This document shows, one piece after another, positions 46,868 through 58,625 of a stretch of 64,000 nucleotides of DNA; position 1 is the stretch's first letter; every line of letters starts with the position of its first letter. The notes under the pieces are model-generated. The model was not told the DNA's origin. It did not search any database and saw only the letters and a list, made by a program, of their open reading frames with translations. Where the stretch lies: assembly GCA_963832725.1 (NCBI GenBank), contig CAWHVG010000005.1:2914001-2978000 (forward strand), written 5' to 3'. Source of the DNA: JAEZBP01 sp963832725. Its GTDB lineage: Bacteria; Myxococcota_A; Polyangia; Polyangiales; Sandaracinaceae. Position numbers and translations under genes: made by a program.

Positions 46868-49399
46868 ATGATGGACGAGGCGCAGGGAAACGCAGTGGAT
46901 GCGAAGCCGGACTCGCAGGAGTCCCAGGTCGGCGAGCCGTGGGGCATCGTGGTCGTGTCGCCGGACGGAGTGGTCGAGGTGGCGAGTGGGCCCGCGCTGC
47001 CCGCGCTGGAGGTGCCGACCGACGTGAAGGGGCGCCGGGCGGCCGATGCGTTGCCCGCGCCGGTGGCGGAGGCCGTGGCGGGCGCGCTCGACGCGAACGA
47101 GGAGACCTCGTGGGTCGACCCGGTGCGCGCGCTGAAGCTGGTGGTGGCTTGTAGCGGCCGGGGCGCGGTGGTGACCGTGTCGGCGTTGGACGGAAGCCCG
47201 GCGGCGCGTCAGGTGCGGCTCCTGCTGACACAGCTCCCCGCGCTCGTGTGGGCCACCGACGCCGAGCAGCGGGTCACGCATCTGATCGGCAAGCTCCCGC
47301 GCCTGCTCGAGGTCGACCCGCGGAGGATGATCGGTGTCCACGCCGACCGCTTCCTCGGCACTCATCGCGCCAGCGCGGTCGCCGACGCCCAGCGCCGGGT
47401 GTTGGAGCGCGGCGAGAAGGAGCTGATCCGGGTCGAGGTGCGCGGCCGCTGTCTCGAGATCGCCATCGAGGCGCTCCGCGACGGAGCACGGATCACGGGC
47501 TGCGTCGGCGCCGCCATCGACGTCACCCCGCGCTGGGAGGCGGACCGGGCGCGGGCGGCGAGCGAGGCGCGGCTGGCCGAGGCTCAGCGGTTGACGCACG
47601 TGGGCAGCTTCGAGTGGAACGAAGACCTGGACCAAGTGATCTGGTCCGAGGAGATGTATCGGATCCACGGCGTCTCGCCGCAGACCTTCGCCGGGACGCG
47701 CGAGGACGTGATGCGAGTGGTCCATCCGGACGACCGCGAGCGGGTGGGGTCGATGGCCTGTCAAGTGTTCGCGGACGGAACGCCCTTCTGCGCCGAGTAC
47801 CGAGTGGTTCGGCCGGACGGCACCGTGCGCACGATCGAGACGCGTGCCGAGGTCGTCCCCGATCCGGTCACCGGCTCGCCGCGGCTCGTGGGCAGCGTCT
47901 GGGACGAGACGGAGCTGGTCGAGGCGCGGGCGGCGCGGGACCGGACGCTCTCGCTCCTGCACGCGACGCTGGAGGCGACCGCGGACGGCATCCTGGTGGT
48001 CGATCGCTGCGGCCGGGCGGTCGCGCACAACGCACGCTTCGTGGAGCTCTGGCACATCCCAGACGCGCTGGTCGAGAGCGGCGACGACGCGGCGATGCTC
48101 GCCTTCGTGCGCGAGCAGCTCGACGATCCAGCCGCGTTCCTGCGAGGCGTCCGCGATCTCTATGCCGCACCGCGGACGGAGAGCCGGGATCTCCTGCGCT
48201 TCGCCGATGGGCGCGTGATCGAGCGGAGCTCCAAGCCGCAGATGCTGGACGGCGAGATCGTGGGCAGGGTGTGGAGCTTCCACGAGGTGACCGAGCGCGA
48301 GCAGCTGCTGGGTCGCGCGGAGCTCTTGGCCGACGCCTCGCGCCTGCTGACCTCGCTCGAGGCCGAGAGCGCGCTCTCCGCGGTGGCGAGGGTGGTGGTC
48401 GGTCGCTTCGCCAGTCAGTGCGCCGTGGATCTCGTCGACCGACCGGAGCCGCGCCGGCTGATCGAGGTGGGCGGCTGCCCGGGGCCGCGCATCGAGCCGG
48501 ACCCGGGGGCGTTCGACGGACGCACGGTGCTCGAGAGGGAGGACGAAATCACCCAGCTGTCCGTGCCGCTCGTGGCGCGCGGCGAGATCTTCGGTGCATT
48601 CACCTTCCGTGCGGCCGGCCGCGCCTACGACGGCGCCGACGTGGAGCTGGCGGCGGAGCTCGGGCGACGGGCCGGGCTCTCGCTGCAGAACGCCCGGCTC
48701 TACGACACCGCCCGCGAGGCGCTCCGCGCGCGCGAAGACCTGCTCGCGATCGCCGCCCACGAGATCCGTGGTCCGATCACGTCCATGCACCTGGCCGTGC
48801 AGAGCCTGAAGGACGCGTCGCTGCCGGCGCCGGTGCGGAAGCGTCTCTTCGAGGTGATCGAGCGAGAGGACCGGCGGCTGGCGCGCTTCGTCGACGAGCT
48901 GCTCGACGTCGGCAACCTCGCAGCCGACCGACTCTCCCTTTCGCGGGAGGAGGTGAGCCTGGCGACGGTGGTGCACCGGGTGGTGGCCGATGCCGAGGCC
49001 GAGATCCGTGAGAGTCCTTCGTCGGTCGACGTCCGCACCGACGACCCCGCCGTCGGCTCGTGGGACCGCTTCCGGGTGGAGCATGTCGTGCAGAATCTGC
49101 TCTCGAACGCCCTGAAGTTCGGGAGTGGGCGGCCAATCACCATCCGGGTGTGGAGCGAGGGGGAGCGCGCGCACCTGTCGATCACGGATCGCGGCATCGG
49201 CATTCCGCCGGAGCTGCAGGAGCAGATCTTCGAGCCCTTCGAGCGCGGTCGCGCGTCCACCCGCCACTACGGCGGCCTGGGGTTGGGTCTCCACATCACG
49301 CGGATGATCGTGCGAGCGCTCGGGGGGGACGTCTACGCCGAGAGCGAGCCTGGGAAGGGCTCCACCTTCGTCGTCGACCTGCCGAGAGGGAAGCCATGA
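46868..49399 (+). CDS. PAS/GAF sensor histidine kinase
   Basis: A soluble hybrid-type sensor kinase of 843 residues with no membrane segment. Domains in order: PAS-like at about 95-220, PAS at 245-350 (HVGSFEWNEDLDQVIWSEEMYRIHGV, a PAS_3 fold), PAS at 365-475 (LLHATLEATADGILVVDRCGRAVAHN), GAF at 490-610, then HisKA and HATPase_c. The phospho-accepting His is residue 631 in IAAHEIRGPI; the N box is HVVQNLLSNALKFG, and the G boxes are DRGIGIP and GGLGLGLHI. It overlaps the response regulator gene by 4 bp, so the two are partners. The signal is unknown. Confidence 0.93.
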   Translation: MMDEAQGNAVDAKPDSQESQVGEPWGIVVVSPDGVVEVASGPALPALEVPTDVKGRRAADALPAPVAEAVAGALDANEETSWVDPVRALKLVVACSGRGAVVTVSALDGSPAARQVRLLLTQLPALVWATDAEQRVTHLIGKLPRLLEVDPRRMIGVHADRFLGTHRASAVADAQRRVLERGEKELIRVEVRGRCLEIAIEALRDGARITGCVGAAIDVTPRWEADRARAASEARLAEAQRLTHVGSFEWNEDLDQVIWSEEMYRIHGVSPQTFAGTREDVMRVVHPDDRERVGSMACQVFADGTPFCAEYRVVRPDGTVRTIETRAEVVPDPVTGSPRLVGSVWDETELVEARAARDRTLSLLHATLEATADGILVVDRCGRAVAHNARFVELWHIPDALVESGDDAAMLAFVREQLDDPAAFLRGVRDLYAAPRTESRDLLRFADGRVIERSSKPQMLDGEIVGRVWSFHEVTEREQLLGRAELLADASRLLTSLEAESALSAVARVVVGRFASQCAVDLVDRPEPRRLIEVGGCPGPRIEPDPGAFDGRTVLEREDEITQLSVPLVARGEIFGAFTFRAAGRAYDGADVELAAELGRRAGLSLQNARLYDTAREALRAREDLLAIAAHEIRGPITSMHLAVQSLKDASLPAPVRKRLFEVIEREDRRLARFVDELLDVGNLAADRLSLSREEVSLATVVHRVVADAEAEIRESPSSVDVRTDDPAVGSWDRFRVEHVVQNLLSNALKFGSGRPITIRVWSEGERAHLSITDRGIGIPPELQEQIFEPFERGRASTRHYGGLGLGLHITRMIVRALGGDVYAESEPGKGSTFVVDLPRGKP

Positions 49400-49782
49400 G
49401 CGAACACGACGGCCCGATCCTCGTCGTCGACGACGACCCGGACATCCGCGACATGATGGAGCTGGTGTTGGCGATGCGGGGCTACCGAGTGCAGAGCGCC
49501 CGCGACGGCGTGGACGCGCTGGAGCAGCTCGAGAGCGGTCCGCCGCCGGCGTTGGTGCTGCTGGACCTGATGCTGCCGCAGATCGACGGCATCGAGGTGG
49601 TGCGCGCCATGAAGGCGAACCCGAAGCTCGCGCCCATCCCGGTCGTGATCATCTCCGGCGACAGCGCGGCGCGGGAGAAGGCCCGGATCGGAGGGGCTGC
49701 GGCCTGTCTGCTCAAGCCGGTGGAGCTCGAGGAGCTCCTGCAGACCGTCCGCGGGTTCGTGCACCCCAATCCCCCGAGCTGA
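49396..49782 (+). CDS. single-domain response regulator
   Basis: A CheY-like receiver of 128 residues without an output domain. The acidic pocket is VVDDDPDI, the phospho-acceptor Asp57 is in LVLLDLMLP, the Thr/Ser position is in VIISGDSA, and the Lys is in CLLKPVEL. It overlaps the kinase gene (ATGA), and is its likely phosphate acceptor, passing the signal on by protein-protein contact. Confidence 0.94.
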   Translation: MSEHDGPILVVDDDPDIRDMMELVLAMRGYRVQSARDGVDALEQLESGPPPALVLLDLMLPQIDGIEVVRAMKANPKLAPIPVVIISGDSAAREKARIGGAAACLLKPVELEELLQTVRGFVHPNPPS

Positions 49783-50010
49783 GAGCGGAGCGGAGCGCTG
49801 GCACGCACCACTCCCGCCTAGACACGCCGGCTGTCGTGAATTCACCCACTCCGCCGACCGCCCCTCCGCACGCCGATGAGGTGCGGGTGAGTTTCGCATC
49901 GCCGCCCGCTGCGATAGGCTCGGAGGGTCGATGCATCCGCTCGAGCTCCCCGCGCCGGCGACCGTCAATCGTCTCGCCCTTCGCCAGCCCGCTCGAGGAG
50001 CGCCGTCGCG

Positions 50011-50946
50011 GTGAGCGTCGAGCTGCAGGTCGAAGAGGGCGACGCGGGTATCCGCCTCGACGTCGTCCTCGTCCGGCGGGTCGAGGGGATGAGCCGCGCC
50101 AAGGCTCGCCGCATGATCGAGGGCGGCACCGTCCGCGTGAACGGCCGCCGGGCTCGCAAGGGCGCCCGCCTCACGGCCGGCGATCGGGTGGAGCTCGACG
50201 AGATGCCGGTCCCGGCCGACTTCCCGGCCCGCCCGGATCCGGGCTTCCCGCTCGTCATCCGCTACGAGGACCCGCACCTGGTCGTCGCCGACAAGCCGGC
50301 CGGCGTGCCGACCCACCCGCTCCGGCCGGACGAGCGGCGAACGTTGGCCAGCGGGTTGCTCGCTCGATACCCCGAGATGGGCGGCGTCGGTTACGCGCTC
50401 CGCGAGCCCGGCGTGCTGCACCGTCTCGACAACGACACGTCCGGGCTCCTGATCGCCGCGCGTTCGACGCAGGCCTTCGATGCGCTGCGTGCGCTCTTGA
50501 TGGCGGGCCGCATCGACAAGCGTTACCTCGCGCTGGTGAAGGGTCCGGTCGAGCTCGGGATCGTCGACGCGCCGATCGCCACCCACCCGACGGATCCACG
50601 GCGGGTGCATCCCTGCGTCGATCCGCTGGATCGGCGGCGGAGCAAAGCGCGACCGGCGGTGACGGAGATCCTGCGCGCGGACGAGGTCGGCGCGGGATTC
50701 TGGCTCATCGAGGTGCGCGCCAGCGTGGCGGTGCGGCATCGAATTCGAGCCCACATGGCGGCGCTGGGGCATCCGCTGGCGGGGGACTGGCTCTATGGCG
50801 GCCCGCTGCTGCCGCCGCTCGGCCGGCACTTCCTACACGCCTCGCGGCTGAGCTTCGATCATCCCCTCTCGGCTGAGCCGGTCGACGTAGGCTCGCCGCT
50901 CCCCGACGAGCTGACCGAGGTGGTGAAGGCGCTGGAGGCGTCGTGA
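50011..50946 (+). CDS. RluA-family pseudouridine synthase
   Basis: Isomerises uridine in rRNA or tRNA; 311 residues. An S4 RNA-binding domain comes first (RLDVVLVRRVEGMSRAKARRMIEGGTVRVNGRR), then the catalytic domain with HRLDNDTSGLLIAAR, which carries the catalytic Asp. Later blocks KRYLALVKG and HRIRAHMAALGHPLAGDWLYGG are typical. The GTG start at 50011 gives a family-like N-terminus. RluC or RluD specificity cannot be told. It overlaps pcm by 4 bp. Confidence 0.93.
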   Translation: MSVELQVEEGDAGIRLDVVLVRRVEGMSRAKARRMIEGGTVRVNGRRARKGARLTAGDRVELDEMPVPADFPARPDPGFPLVIRYEDPHLVVADKPAGVPTHPLRPDERRTLASGLLARYPEMGGVGYALREPGVLHRLDNDTSGLLIAARSTQAFDALRALLMAGRIDKRYLALVKGPVELGIVDAPIATHPTDPRRVHPCVDPLDRRRSKARPAVTEILRADEVGAGFWLIEVRASVAVRHRIRAHMAALGHPLAGDWLYGGPLLPPLGRHFLHASRLSFDHPLSAEPVDVGSPLPDELTEVVKALEAS

Positions 50947-51596
50947 TCGCCTGGGAGAGCGAGCGGGCGAAGATGGTGGCCTACCAGCTCGCGGCGCGAG
51001 GCATCCGCGACCCGCGGGTCCTCACGGCCATGGCGACGGTGGCGCGCGAGTGCTTCGTCGGTAGCGAGGTTCGGCAGCTGGCCTACGCGGACCGCGCGCT
51101 CTCGATCCCGCTCGGGCAGACCATTTCTCAGCCTTTCATGGTGGCGCGGGCGTGCGAGCTGGCGCGGATCGGCCCCGACGCGCTCGTGCTCGACGTGGGG
51201 ACGGGCTCCGGATACCAGGCGGCGGTCCTGGCCGAGCTGGCGCGCGCGGTGGTGAGCGTGGAGCGGATCGGGCCCTTGGCCGAGGCGGCTCGCGCGAAGC
51301 TGACCGAGCTCGGTTATGCGGAGAAGGTCGAGGTGGTGATCGGCGACGGCTCCAAGGGCTGGCCCGATCGCGCGCCCTACGACGCGATCCTGGTCGCGGC
51401 GGCCTCTCCGCGGATTCCGCAAGCGCTCCGCGAGCAGCTCGCCGTCGGCGGCCGGCTCGTCCTGCCGCTCGGGTCGCGGGATCGGCAGGTGCTCACCGTG
51501 GTCGAGCGGCGAGGAGAGGACGCCTTTGCTCGGACCGAGCACGAGCCCTGCGTCTACGTGCCGCTCCTCGGCGAGGGCGGGTTCGCGGGGAGCTGA
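50943..51596 (+). CDS. pcm: protein-L-isoaspartate O-methyltransferase
   Basis: Repairs isoaspartyl residues in aged proteins by SAM-dependent methylation. The 217-residue protein has the normal length. ISQPFMVARACELARIG, VLDVGTGSGYQAAVLAELA (SAM motif I) and the closing GGRLVLPLG are the standard motifs. The GTG start overlaps the stop of the pseudouridine synthase gene. Confidence 0.95.
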   Translation: MIAWESERAKMVAYQLAARGIRDPRVLTAMATVARECFVGSEVRQLAYADRALSIPLGQTISQPFMVARACELARIGPDALVLDVGTGSGYQAAVLAELARAVVSVERIGPLAEAARAKLTELGYAEKVEVVIGDGSKGWPDRAPYDAILVAAASPRIPQALREQLAVGGRLVLPLGSRDRQVLTVVERRGEDAFARTEHEPCVYVPLLGEGGFAGS

Positions 51597-51605
51597 CGCT
51601 CGGGA

Positions 51606-52781
51606 TCAGAAGGGCACGCGCAGGCCCGTCTGGGCCAGCACGGCGTTGCCGAAGCCGCTCGTCTGGATCCAGTAGTTGAAGCTCATGTCGAGCCAAGCCT
51701 GGTTCAGGAACGAGAGCGGCGTGTTCGACAGGAAATCGAGCCCGATCATCGCCTGCAGCCCGAGGAGGTGGCTGTGGAAGGGCGCCATCTTCTTGTCGGC
51801 GGTGACGTACATCGTGCCGGCAGGATAGGGATTCGACGAGTAGAAGAACGACTGGGTCTGATCGTAGAAGCGGTAGCTGAAACGCAGCATCGCCGAGCGT
51901 CCGATCATCTGATAGAGCTGAAAAGTCGGCGTGAGCGAGGCGACGTTCCAGTTGTCGATGTACGCGCGGTAGCCGATGTGGATCGCGGTCGACGTCTCGA
52001 CGATGTAGTAGGCGAGGTTCCCGGATAGTGAGTGTCTCAGCCGCTGGTTCGGGTGGGTCTCCGCCTGCACGCCGCCTGCGACCTGCGCGCGCCGGTAGGG
52101 GCTCTGCAGATAGCCCCAGTCGTTCACGAGCGTGTAGCTCGTCGTGAGCGTGCATACCGGTGAGAGCACCTGATTCCAGGTCAGTACCCCCATGAACGCT
52201 TGCAGCACGCCCTGCCGGCCGCGGTCGCTCAGATTCCGGCCCGTGGTCGGATCGACGCGCGCCATGCCGCCCCGCAGCACCGCACCCACGTCGTCGTGCT
52301 CGTACGTGAAGGACGCGTTGATCACCGTCGAGCGTTGATTGAGCGAGAGGCTGGCGAAGCCCGCGATGTTCGTCGCGAAGTAGTCCGGCTCGTGGCTGAG
52401 GCGGCCGCTGGTGCCGAGGCGGAGCTGCGCGCCGCCGAGATCGAACTCGCGGCTGATCGCGAGGCTGCCTTGGTTGCGGATCTCGGTGAAGCGGATGTCG
52501 GACTGGACGCCGCTTCCGACGCTGGCGCTGGTGACGGCGTCGATCAGCGTGTCCGCGTCGATGCGCACGCCGTCGGGCGACTCGAGCCGGGCCTGAACTT
52601 CCGGCGCCACGACGCGGGTGGAGGTCTCCCAGTAGTAGTTGCCGCGGAGGTTGACGTAGCCGGTCCAGGTGCCCGAGGCCTCGTCGGCGCGCGCGAACGA
52701 CGCCGTGAGGACGGCCACGAGCACGACCCCCAGCCCCGCCAGATGTCGGAGGCGGAAGTCGCGACCGGTATGGGCGAGCAA
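51606..52781 (-). CDS. DUF3570 outer-membrane protein
   Basis: A beta-barrel-type protein of about 391 residues of the DUF3570 family, recognised from DAVTSASVGSGVQSDIRFTEIRNQ, ISREFDLGG, and a C-terminus ending in alternating aromatic strands (TGLRVPF). It has a signal peptide (GVVLVAVLTASFARA). The start is unclear; a TTG at 52781 gives the signal peptide and no better codon was found. It follows the DUF4266 gene on the same strand. In many genomes the two families occur together with ApbE and a thioredoxin; those are not found here. Function unknown. Confidence 0.78.
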   Translation of the reverse strand: MLAHTGRDFRLRHLAGLGVVLVAVLTASFARADEASGTWTGYVNLRGNYYWETSTRVVAPEVQARLESPDGVRIDADTLIDAVTSASVGSGVQSDIRFTEIRNQGSLAISREFDLGGAQLRLGTSGRLSHEPDYFATNIAGFASLSLNQRSTVINASFTYEHDDVGAVLRGGMARVDPTTGRNLSDRGRQGVLQAFMGVLTWNQVLSPVCTLTTSYTLVNDWGYLQSPYRRAQVAGGVQAETHPNQRLRHSLSGNLAYYIVETSTAIHIGYRAYIDNWNVASLTPTFQLYQMIGRSAMLRFSYRFYDQTQSFFYSSNPYPAGTMYVTADKKMAPFHSHLLGLQAMIGLDFLSNTPLSFLNQAWLDMSFNYWIQTSGFGNAVLAQTGLRVPF

Positions 52782-52936
52782 TCGGCGTCGAGATTGGGTG
52801 TGCGCCCCCGCAAGAAATGCAGAGCATTTTCGAGGAGGCTCGCGCCCGAGGAATCGGCGCCGAGAGCCGGCCAGACCGCGTTGCGACCTTCGCCGGGGAC
52901 ATCTAGCGCGCGCGGTGTCTTGCCGCCGCTCATCGC

Positions 52937-53152
52937 TCAGTTGCAGCCGCAGCCGCCGCCCGTGGCTCCGGTCCCGCTGCCGCCCGTCGTGCCTTCGCGC
53001 GAGTTGAAGACGTGCGACTGGAACCCGCTCTCGCCGCTCTCGTACTGAGGGTTCATCGCGGGGCTGGCCAGATACTCCCGCTCGTAGGGCGCGACCGAGA
53101 CACAGCCGCCGACCGAGAGCGCGAGGAGCAGCGAAACCACGAGCATCCGCAT
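52937..53152 (-). CDS. DUF4266 lipoprotein
   Basis: A small lipoprotein of 71 residues. The signal ends LSVGGC, followed by VAPYEREYLASPAMNP, the DUF4266 core. The C-terminus GTGATGGGCGCN is Gly/Cys-rich, which is characteristic of the family and suggests metal or cofactor binding. It lies upstream of the DUF3570 gene and 145 bp downstream of uvrB, all on the minus strand. Confidence 0.85.
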   Translation of the reverse strand: MRMLVVSLLLALSVGGCVSVAPYEREYLASPAMNPQYESGESGFQSHVFNSREGTTGGSGTGATGGGCGCN

Positions 53153-53297
53153 GGCCCGGCAGCCTACCGCCGAAATTGGGCAGCGTCACGATCTGCCGAA
53201 GGCGCACGTCCCGGCTCTTGCGGGTGGTCAACTCGAGGACAATCGACGCACACCGAGCCCCATGGGATCGCGCGAACGCCGGGCGCGTCGACGACCT

Positions 53298-55376
<2,079 letters not shown>

Positions 55377-55596
55377 TCCAGGTTCCTAGCGCCGCCGTCC
55401 ATCTCACGCACCCTACCGTGGCGCGCTCGTGGCGGCTTCGCCGCGCGAACGGGAAGCGCGTTCCGGTCGAGACGGAGATCGCCTGCGGGCGACGTGATCT
55501 CTCGGAAGCTCGGGCGAGGTGCCAGACGAGGTTCGGCACCGGAGGGGGCATGGGCGCCGGCAACGGGCCGCGGCGGGAGTCGATCGACGCGGTGCG

Positions 55597-57528
55597 TCAG
55601 AGCGAGCGGAGGTAGGCGAGCAGATCGGCGCGGTGGGCCGAGGTCAGTCCGGTCGACTGGCCGTGGTGGCCGGCCGTGCCGCAGGCGCCGTCGAGCACGG
55701 CCTCCAGCGTCGGCGCGCAGCCGTCGTGGAAGTAGGGAGCCCTGAGCGCCACGCCGCGCAGTGAGGGGACCTGGAACGCGCAACCGGTGCCGACGTCGAC
55801 GTTGCGGTCGTTGGTCAGCGCGTCGCCCGAGTGGCAGTCGGCGCAGTGAGCCTCGCGGACGAAGACGTTGCGGCCCCGCTCGACCGCGTCCGGGTCGTCG
55901 ACGGAGCCGGGGACCGAAGGCAGCGCGTTCAGCCACGTCGAGAGCGCGCCGACGTCGCTGGCGGTGGCGCTGCCTCCCATCCGCTCGTGGAAGGTGACGT
56001 GCATGACGTGCGCCATGTCCGGCTGGTTTCCCTCCCAGTGGAAGGGGGCGGTGGCGAGCAGCCCGCCGAGGAGGCTCTGGGTGCGAAGGGAGCTGCCGAG
56101 CAGCCAGACGTGCCCGTCGTCACCACCTCCCGGATGGCAGGACGCGCAGGCGAGCTGGCTCGGAGTCATGGCGTGGAAGACGACGAACCCGCGGGGGACG
56201 GAGATGCTCTGGCCGAGCGGGATCTGCCGCAGGTTCGAGAGGTGTGGGCTGGTGAAGTGCAGCGCGTCGGTGTCGCGTTCGAGGGAGGCGACGCTTCCGT
56301 CGGCCAGCGTCTCCACGGCCAGCGACGGGTAGGTCTGCGCGTTGCCGTCGGAGCGGAGGCAGGGGTCGCCGAGATGCGCGCGCGGGTAGCTCCGCACCCC
56401 GGATCCGCCCTCGGCGACGGTGGCGCTGGCGACGTAGAGCCGCTCTCCGTCCGGGCTCACCGCGGAATCGACCGCCAGCACCGGGCTCGCCAGCGGTCCC
56501 GACTCGGTCGGGTCGCCGCTCGGCGGGAAGATGGTGATGGCCGACTGCACCACGCCGGTCCCGCAGGCGCCGATGCCGTCCGGCAGGTTGGCGGTTTCGG
56601 GAGGCGGCGTGGAAGGAGGGTCGGCCGAGCCGCCGCTGGAGCCGCTGGAGCCGCCGTAGGGCGAGCCCGAGGAAGAGCCCGACGAAGAGCCACCGGAGCC
56701 CGGGTCGGAGGAAGCGTCCGTGGAGGACGCGCACGCCGCGCTGCCGCCGCTCGCGGTGACGGAGAGCTGATGGAGCATGGCCACGCCGCCATCGGGCAGA
56801 GCGCGCAGCCGGTAGGCCACGTTCGGGGTGAGCTGGACGCTCCCGCCGCTCCCATCGCTCTCGCTCTGCGCGCTCGGGTGGCGCACCGCCAGCACGCTGC
56901 CATCGAGCGCGACGGAGAGCAGCTCGGCCGTGCGGAAGCGGCTCACGTAGACCAGACCGTCCCCGATCACGACGTCGCGCAGATCGGGTCCGAGCTGAAC
57001 GTCGACGGTGGGGCCGCCCTGGCTGGCCGGCAGCGAGAGCAGCTCGCCGCCGGCGCAGGCGATCCAGACCGCGTCGCGCGCCTCGTCGTAGGCAAGGCCG
57101 CGGGGCGCCGCGCAGACATCGCGCCGATCGACCACGCTGCCCTCGTTCGGATCGATCGTGAGGAGCTCGCCCGCGTCGCGGCGCAGGACGTGGATCATGC
57201 CGCCCGCGTCCTCGGCCATCCGCCCCGGCTGCGCGTCCTCGCCGAGATCGATCGTCGCCGTGACCGTGCCGCTCGGATCGGCGATCACCAGCGCGTGCGT
57301 GGCCGGATGCGCGGCGGCGAGGCGCCCGTCGCGCAGCGCGAGCAGGTTCCCGCCGGAGAGCGGCGGTGCGAACGCCGGCGTAGACGATTGGTTCGGATCG
57401 GGCGCGCCGGTCGGCGGGGTCTCGAGGCCGCCGTCGGTGGGCGGCGGGAGCGGCGCCCGCGGCGGAGCTCCCTCGCCGCACGCCGAGAGCGCGAGGATCG
57501 CGAGCACCAAGCCGACCTTTTTGCCCAT
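55597..57528 (-). CDS. di-heme c-type cytochrome lipoprotein with beta-propeller
   Basis: A lipoprotein of 643 residues: MGKKVGLVLAILALSAC has a lipobox. A Pro-rich linker leads into about 400 residues of repeated blade-like strands (e.g. DAGGMIHVLRRDAGELLTIDPNEGSVV), a YVTN/NHL-type propeller interrupted by a long Ser/Gly linker. The C-terminal third holds two haem-binding motifs, CASCH (about residue 461) and CADCH (about 561), as in MauG/CcpA-like di-haem cytochromes. It could act as a peroxidase or electron carrier on the periplasmic side; the substrate is unknown. Confidence 0.82.
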   Translation of the reverse strand: MGKKVGLVLAILALSACGEGAPPRAPLPPPTDGGLETPPTGAPDPNQSSTPAFAPPLSGGNLLALRDGRLAAAHPATHALVIADPSGTVTATIDLGEDAQPGRMAEDAGGMIHVLRRDAGELLTIDPNEGSVVDRRDVCAAPRGLAYDEARDAVWIACAGGELLSLPASQGGPTVDVQLGPDLRDVVIGDGLVYVSRFRTAELLSVALDGSVLAVRHPSAQSESDGSGGSVQLTPNVAYRLRALPDGGVAMLHQLSVTASGGSAACASSTDASSDPGSGGSSSGSSSGSPYGGSSGSSGGSADPPSTPPPETANLPDGIGACGTGVVQSAITIFPPSGDPTESGPLASPVLAVDSAVSPDGERLYVASATVAEGGSGVRSYPRAHLGDPCLRSDGNAQTYPSLAVETLADGSVASLERDTDALHFTSPHLSNLRQIPLGQSISVPRGFVVFHAMTPSQLACASCHPGGGDDGHVWLLGSSLRTQSLLGGLLATAPFHWEGNQPDMAHVMHVTFHERMGGSATASDVGALSTWLNALPSVPGSVDDPDAVERGRNVFVREAHCADCHSGDALTNDRNVDVGTGCAFQVPSLRGVALRAPYFHDGCAPTLEAVLDGACGTAGHHGQSTGLTSAHRADLLAYLRSL

Positions 57529-57677
57529 CCCGTCCACTTCAGGATGCGCCCCGCCGAGGAGGCGTGCCACGTCACGGAGCGCAGATCGTGACGATCGGTC
57601 GCAACCTGTGGAGCGGAGCCGACGCGCCGTCCCTGCTCGCGGGCGTGCGCCAACGCGCTGCGTTATGGTCACCCGCC

Positions 57678-58490
57678 ATGCAGATGCGCGGCTGGCTGCT
57701 CCGAACGTTCCGGATGGCGTTCATCGCGATCGCGGCGTGGGTGGCGTACCGGGTGCTCGAGCCGAAGGGGTTGGGCTGGCTGGTCCCGCTCGCCGGCGCG
57801 GTGGGCGCGTTTTCGTGGATCGGTTTCCGCTACGCGCGCATCCGCCGGCGCCGCGCCGACGAGGCGCAGGCCGACCTCTGGGCCGAGGCGCTGATGGATC
57901 CGCCGATGCGGCCGAACGCCGTTCGCGAGCTTCGCGCGCGGATCGGAGAGCTCGACGGCTCGCCCCGCCGGCTGCCGCTCCGCGCGCGGCTCACGCTGGT
58001 CCTCGCCGAGCTGCTCGACGCGGATGGCGAGCCCGCGGAAGCGTTGCGCGCGCTCGATGCGCTGGATGTCTCGGCGCTGCCCCCGCGGACGGCGGTCATG
58101 GTCCGCCACGCGCGGGCGGTCGCGTCGCTCAGCGCGGGAGATGCGGAGGCGGCGGAGGCCATTCTGGCAGAGCTCGGCGGGCCGAGCGGTGACCGCTCGG
58201 TCGATCTGCGCGTGCAGGCGTTGCGCGGCGTGCTGGCGGCCGAGCGCGGCGACGGAGAGCGCGCGCTGGAGATCGCCGAGGAGCTCCGGATGGAGGCCGC
58301 GAACGATCCCGAGCTGCGCATCGAGGCGCGGGTGCTGAAGGCGGTCGGCCTGGATGCCCTCGGCGACCGCGACGACGCCGTGACGGTGATGCGCGGGCTC
58401 GGCGAAGAGATGCTCGGCGTGCTCTTGGTGCTGGGCCTCCCGCGCGTGAAGGAGCTGGCGGACCTGGCGCTGGACGACGACGAGCCCTGA
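57678..58490 (+). CDS. membrane protein with TPR-like helices
   Basis: A protein of 270 residues with two N-terminal membrane segments (FRMAFIAIAAWVAYRVL and GWLVPLAGAVGAFSWIGFRYA). Ala/Glu/Leu-rich helical pairs follow, such as LVLAELLDADGEPAEALRALDALDVSAL, resembling tetratricopeptide repeats. No family was named. A cytoplasmic scaffold role is possible but not shown. The ATG at 57678 was chosen because the membrane segment begins soon after it. Confidence 0.6.
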   Translation: MQMRGWLLRTFRMAFIAIAAWVAYRVLEPKGLGWLVPLAGAVGAFSWIGFRYARIRRRRADEAQADLWAEALMDPPMRPNAVRELRARIGELDGSPRRLPLRARLTLVLAELLDADGEPAEALRALDALDVSALPPRTAVMVRHARAVASLSAGDAEAAEAILAELGGPSGDRSVDLRVQALRGVLAAERGDGERALEIAEELRMEAANDPELRIEARVLKAVGLDALGDRDDAVTVMRGLGEEMLGVLLVLGLPRVKELADLALDDDEP

Positions 58491-58625
58491 TCCGGGCTGA
58501 ACGCTCTCGATCGATCGCCGTCGCGCCTCGCCACGGATGGACATCGAGCCACGGCGCGAACGGAGGGGGCCCGTCACGACCGAGGGAGGTGTGTCCGCGG
58601 TACGCGATCTGCACCACGGAAGGAC

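Noticed and set aside
44765..49294. A 1509-codon open frame on the minus strand covering the histidine kinase gene
   Set aside because: Its first part is antisense to the kinase, which has clear PAS, GAF and HATPase motifs; only the aceK part is real. Long antisense frames are expected at this GC content.
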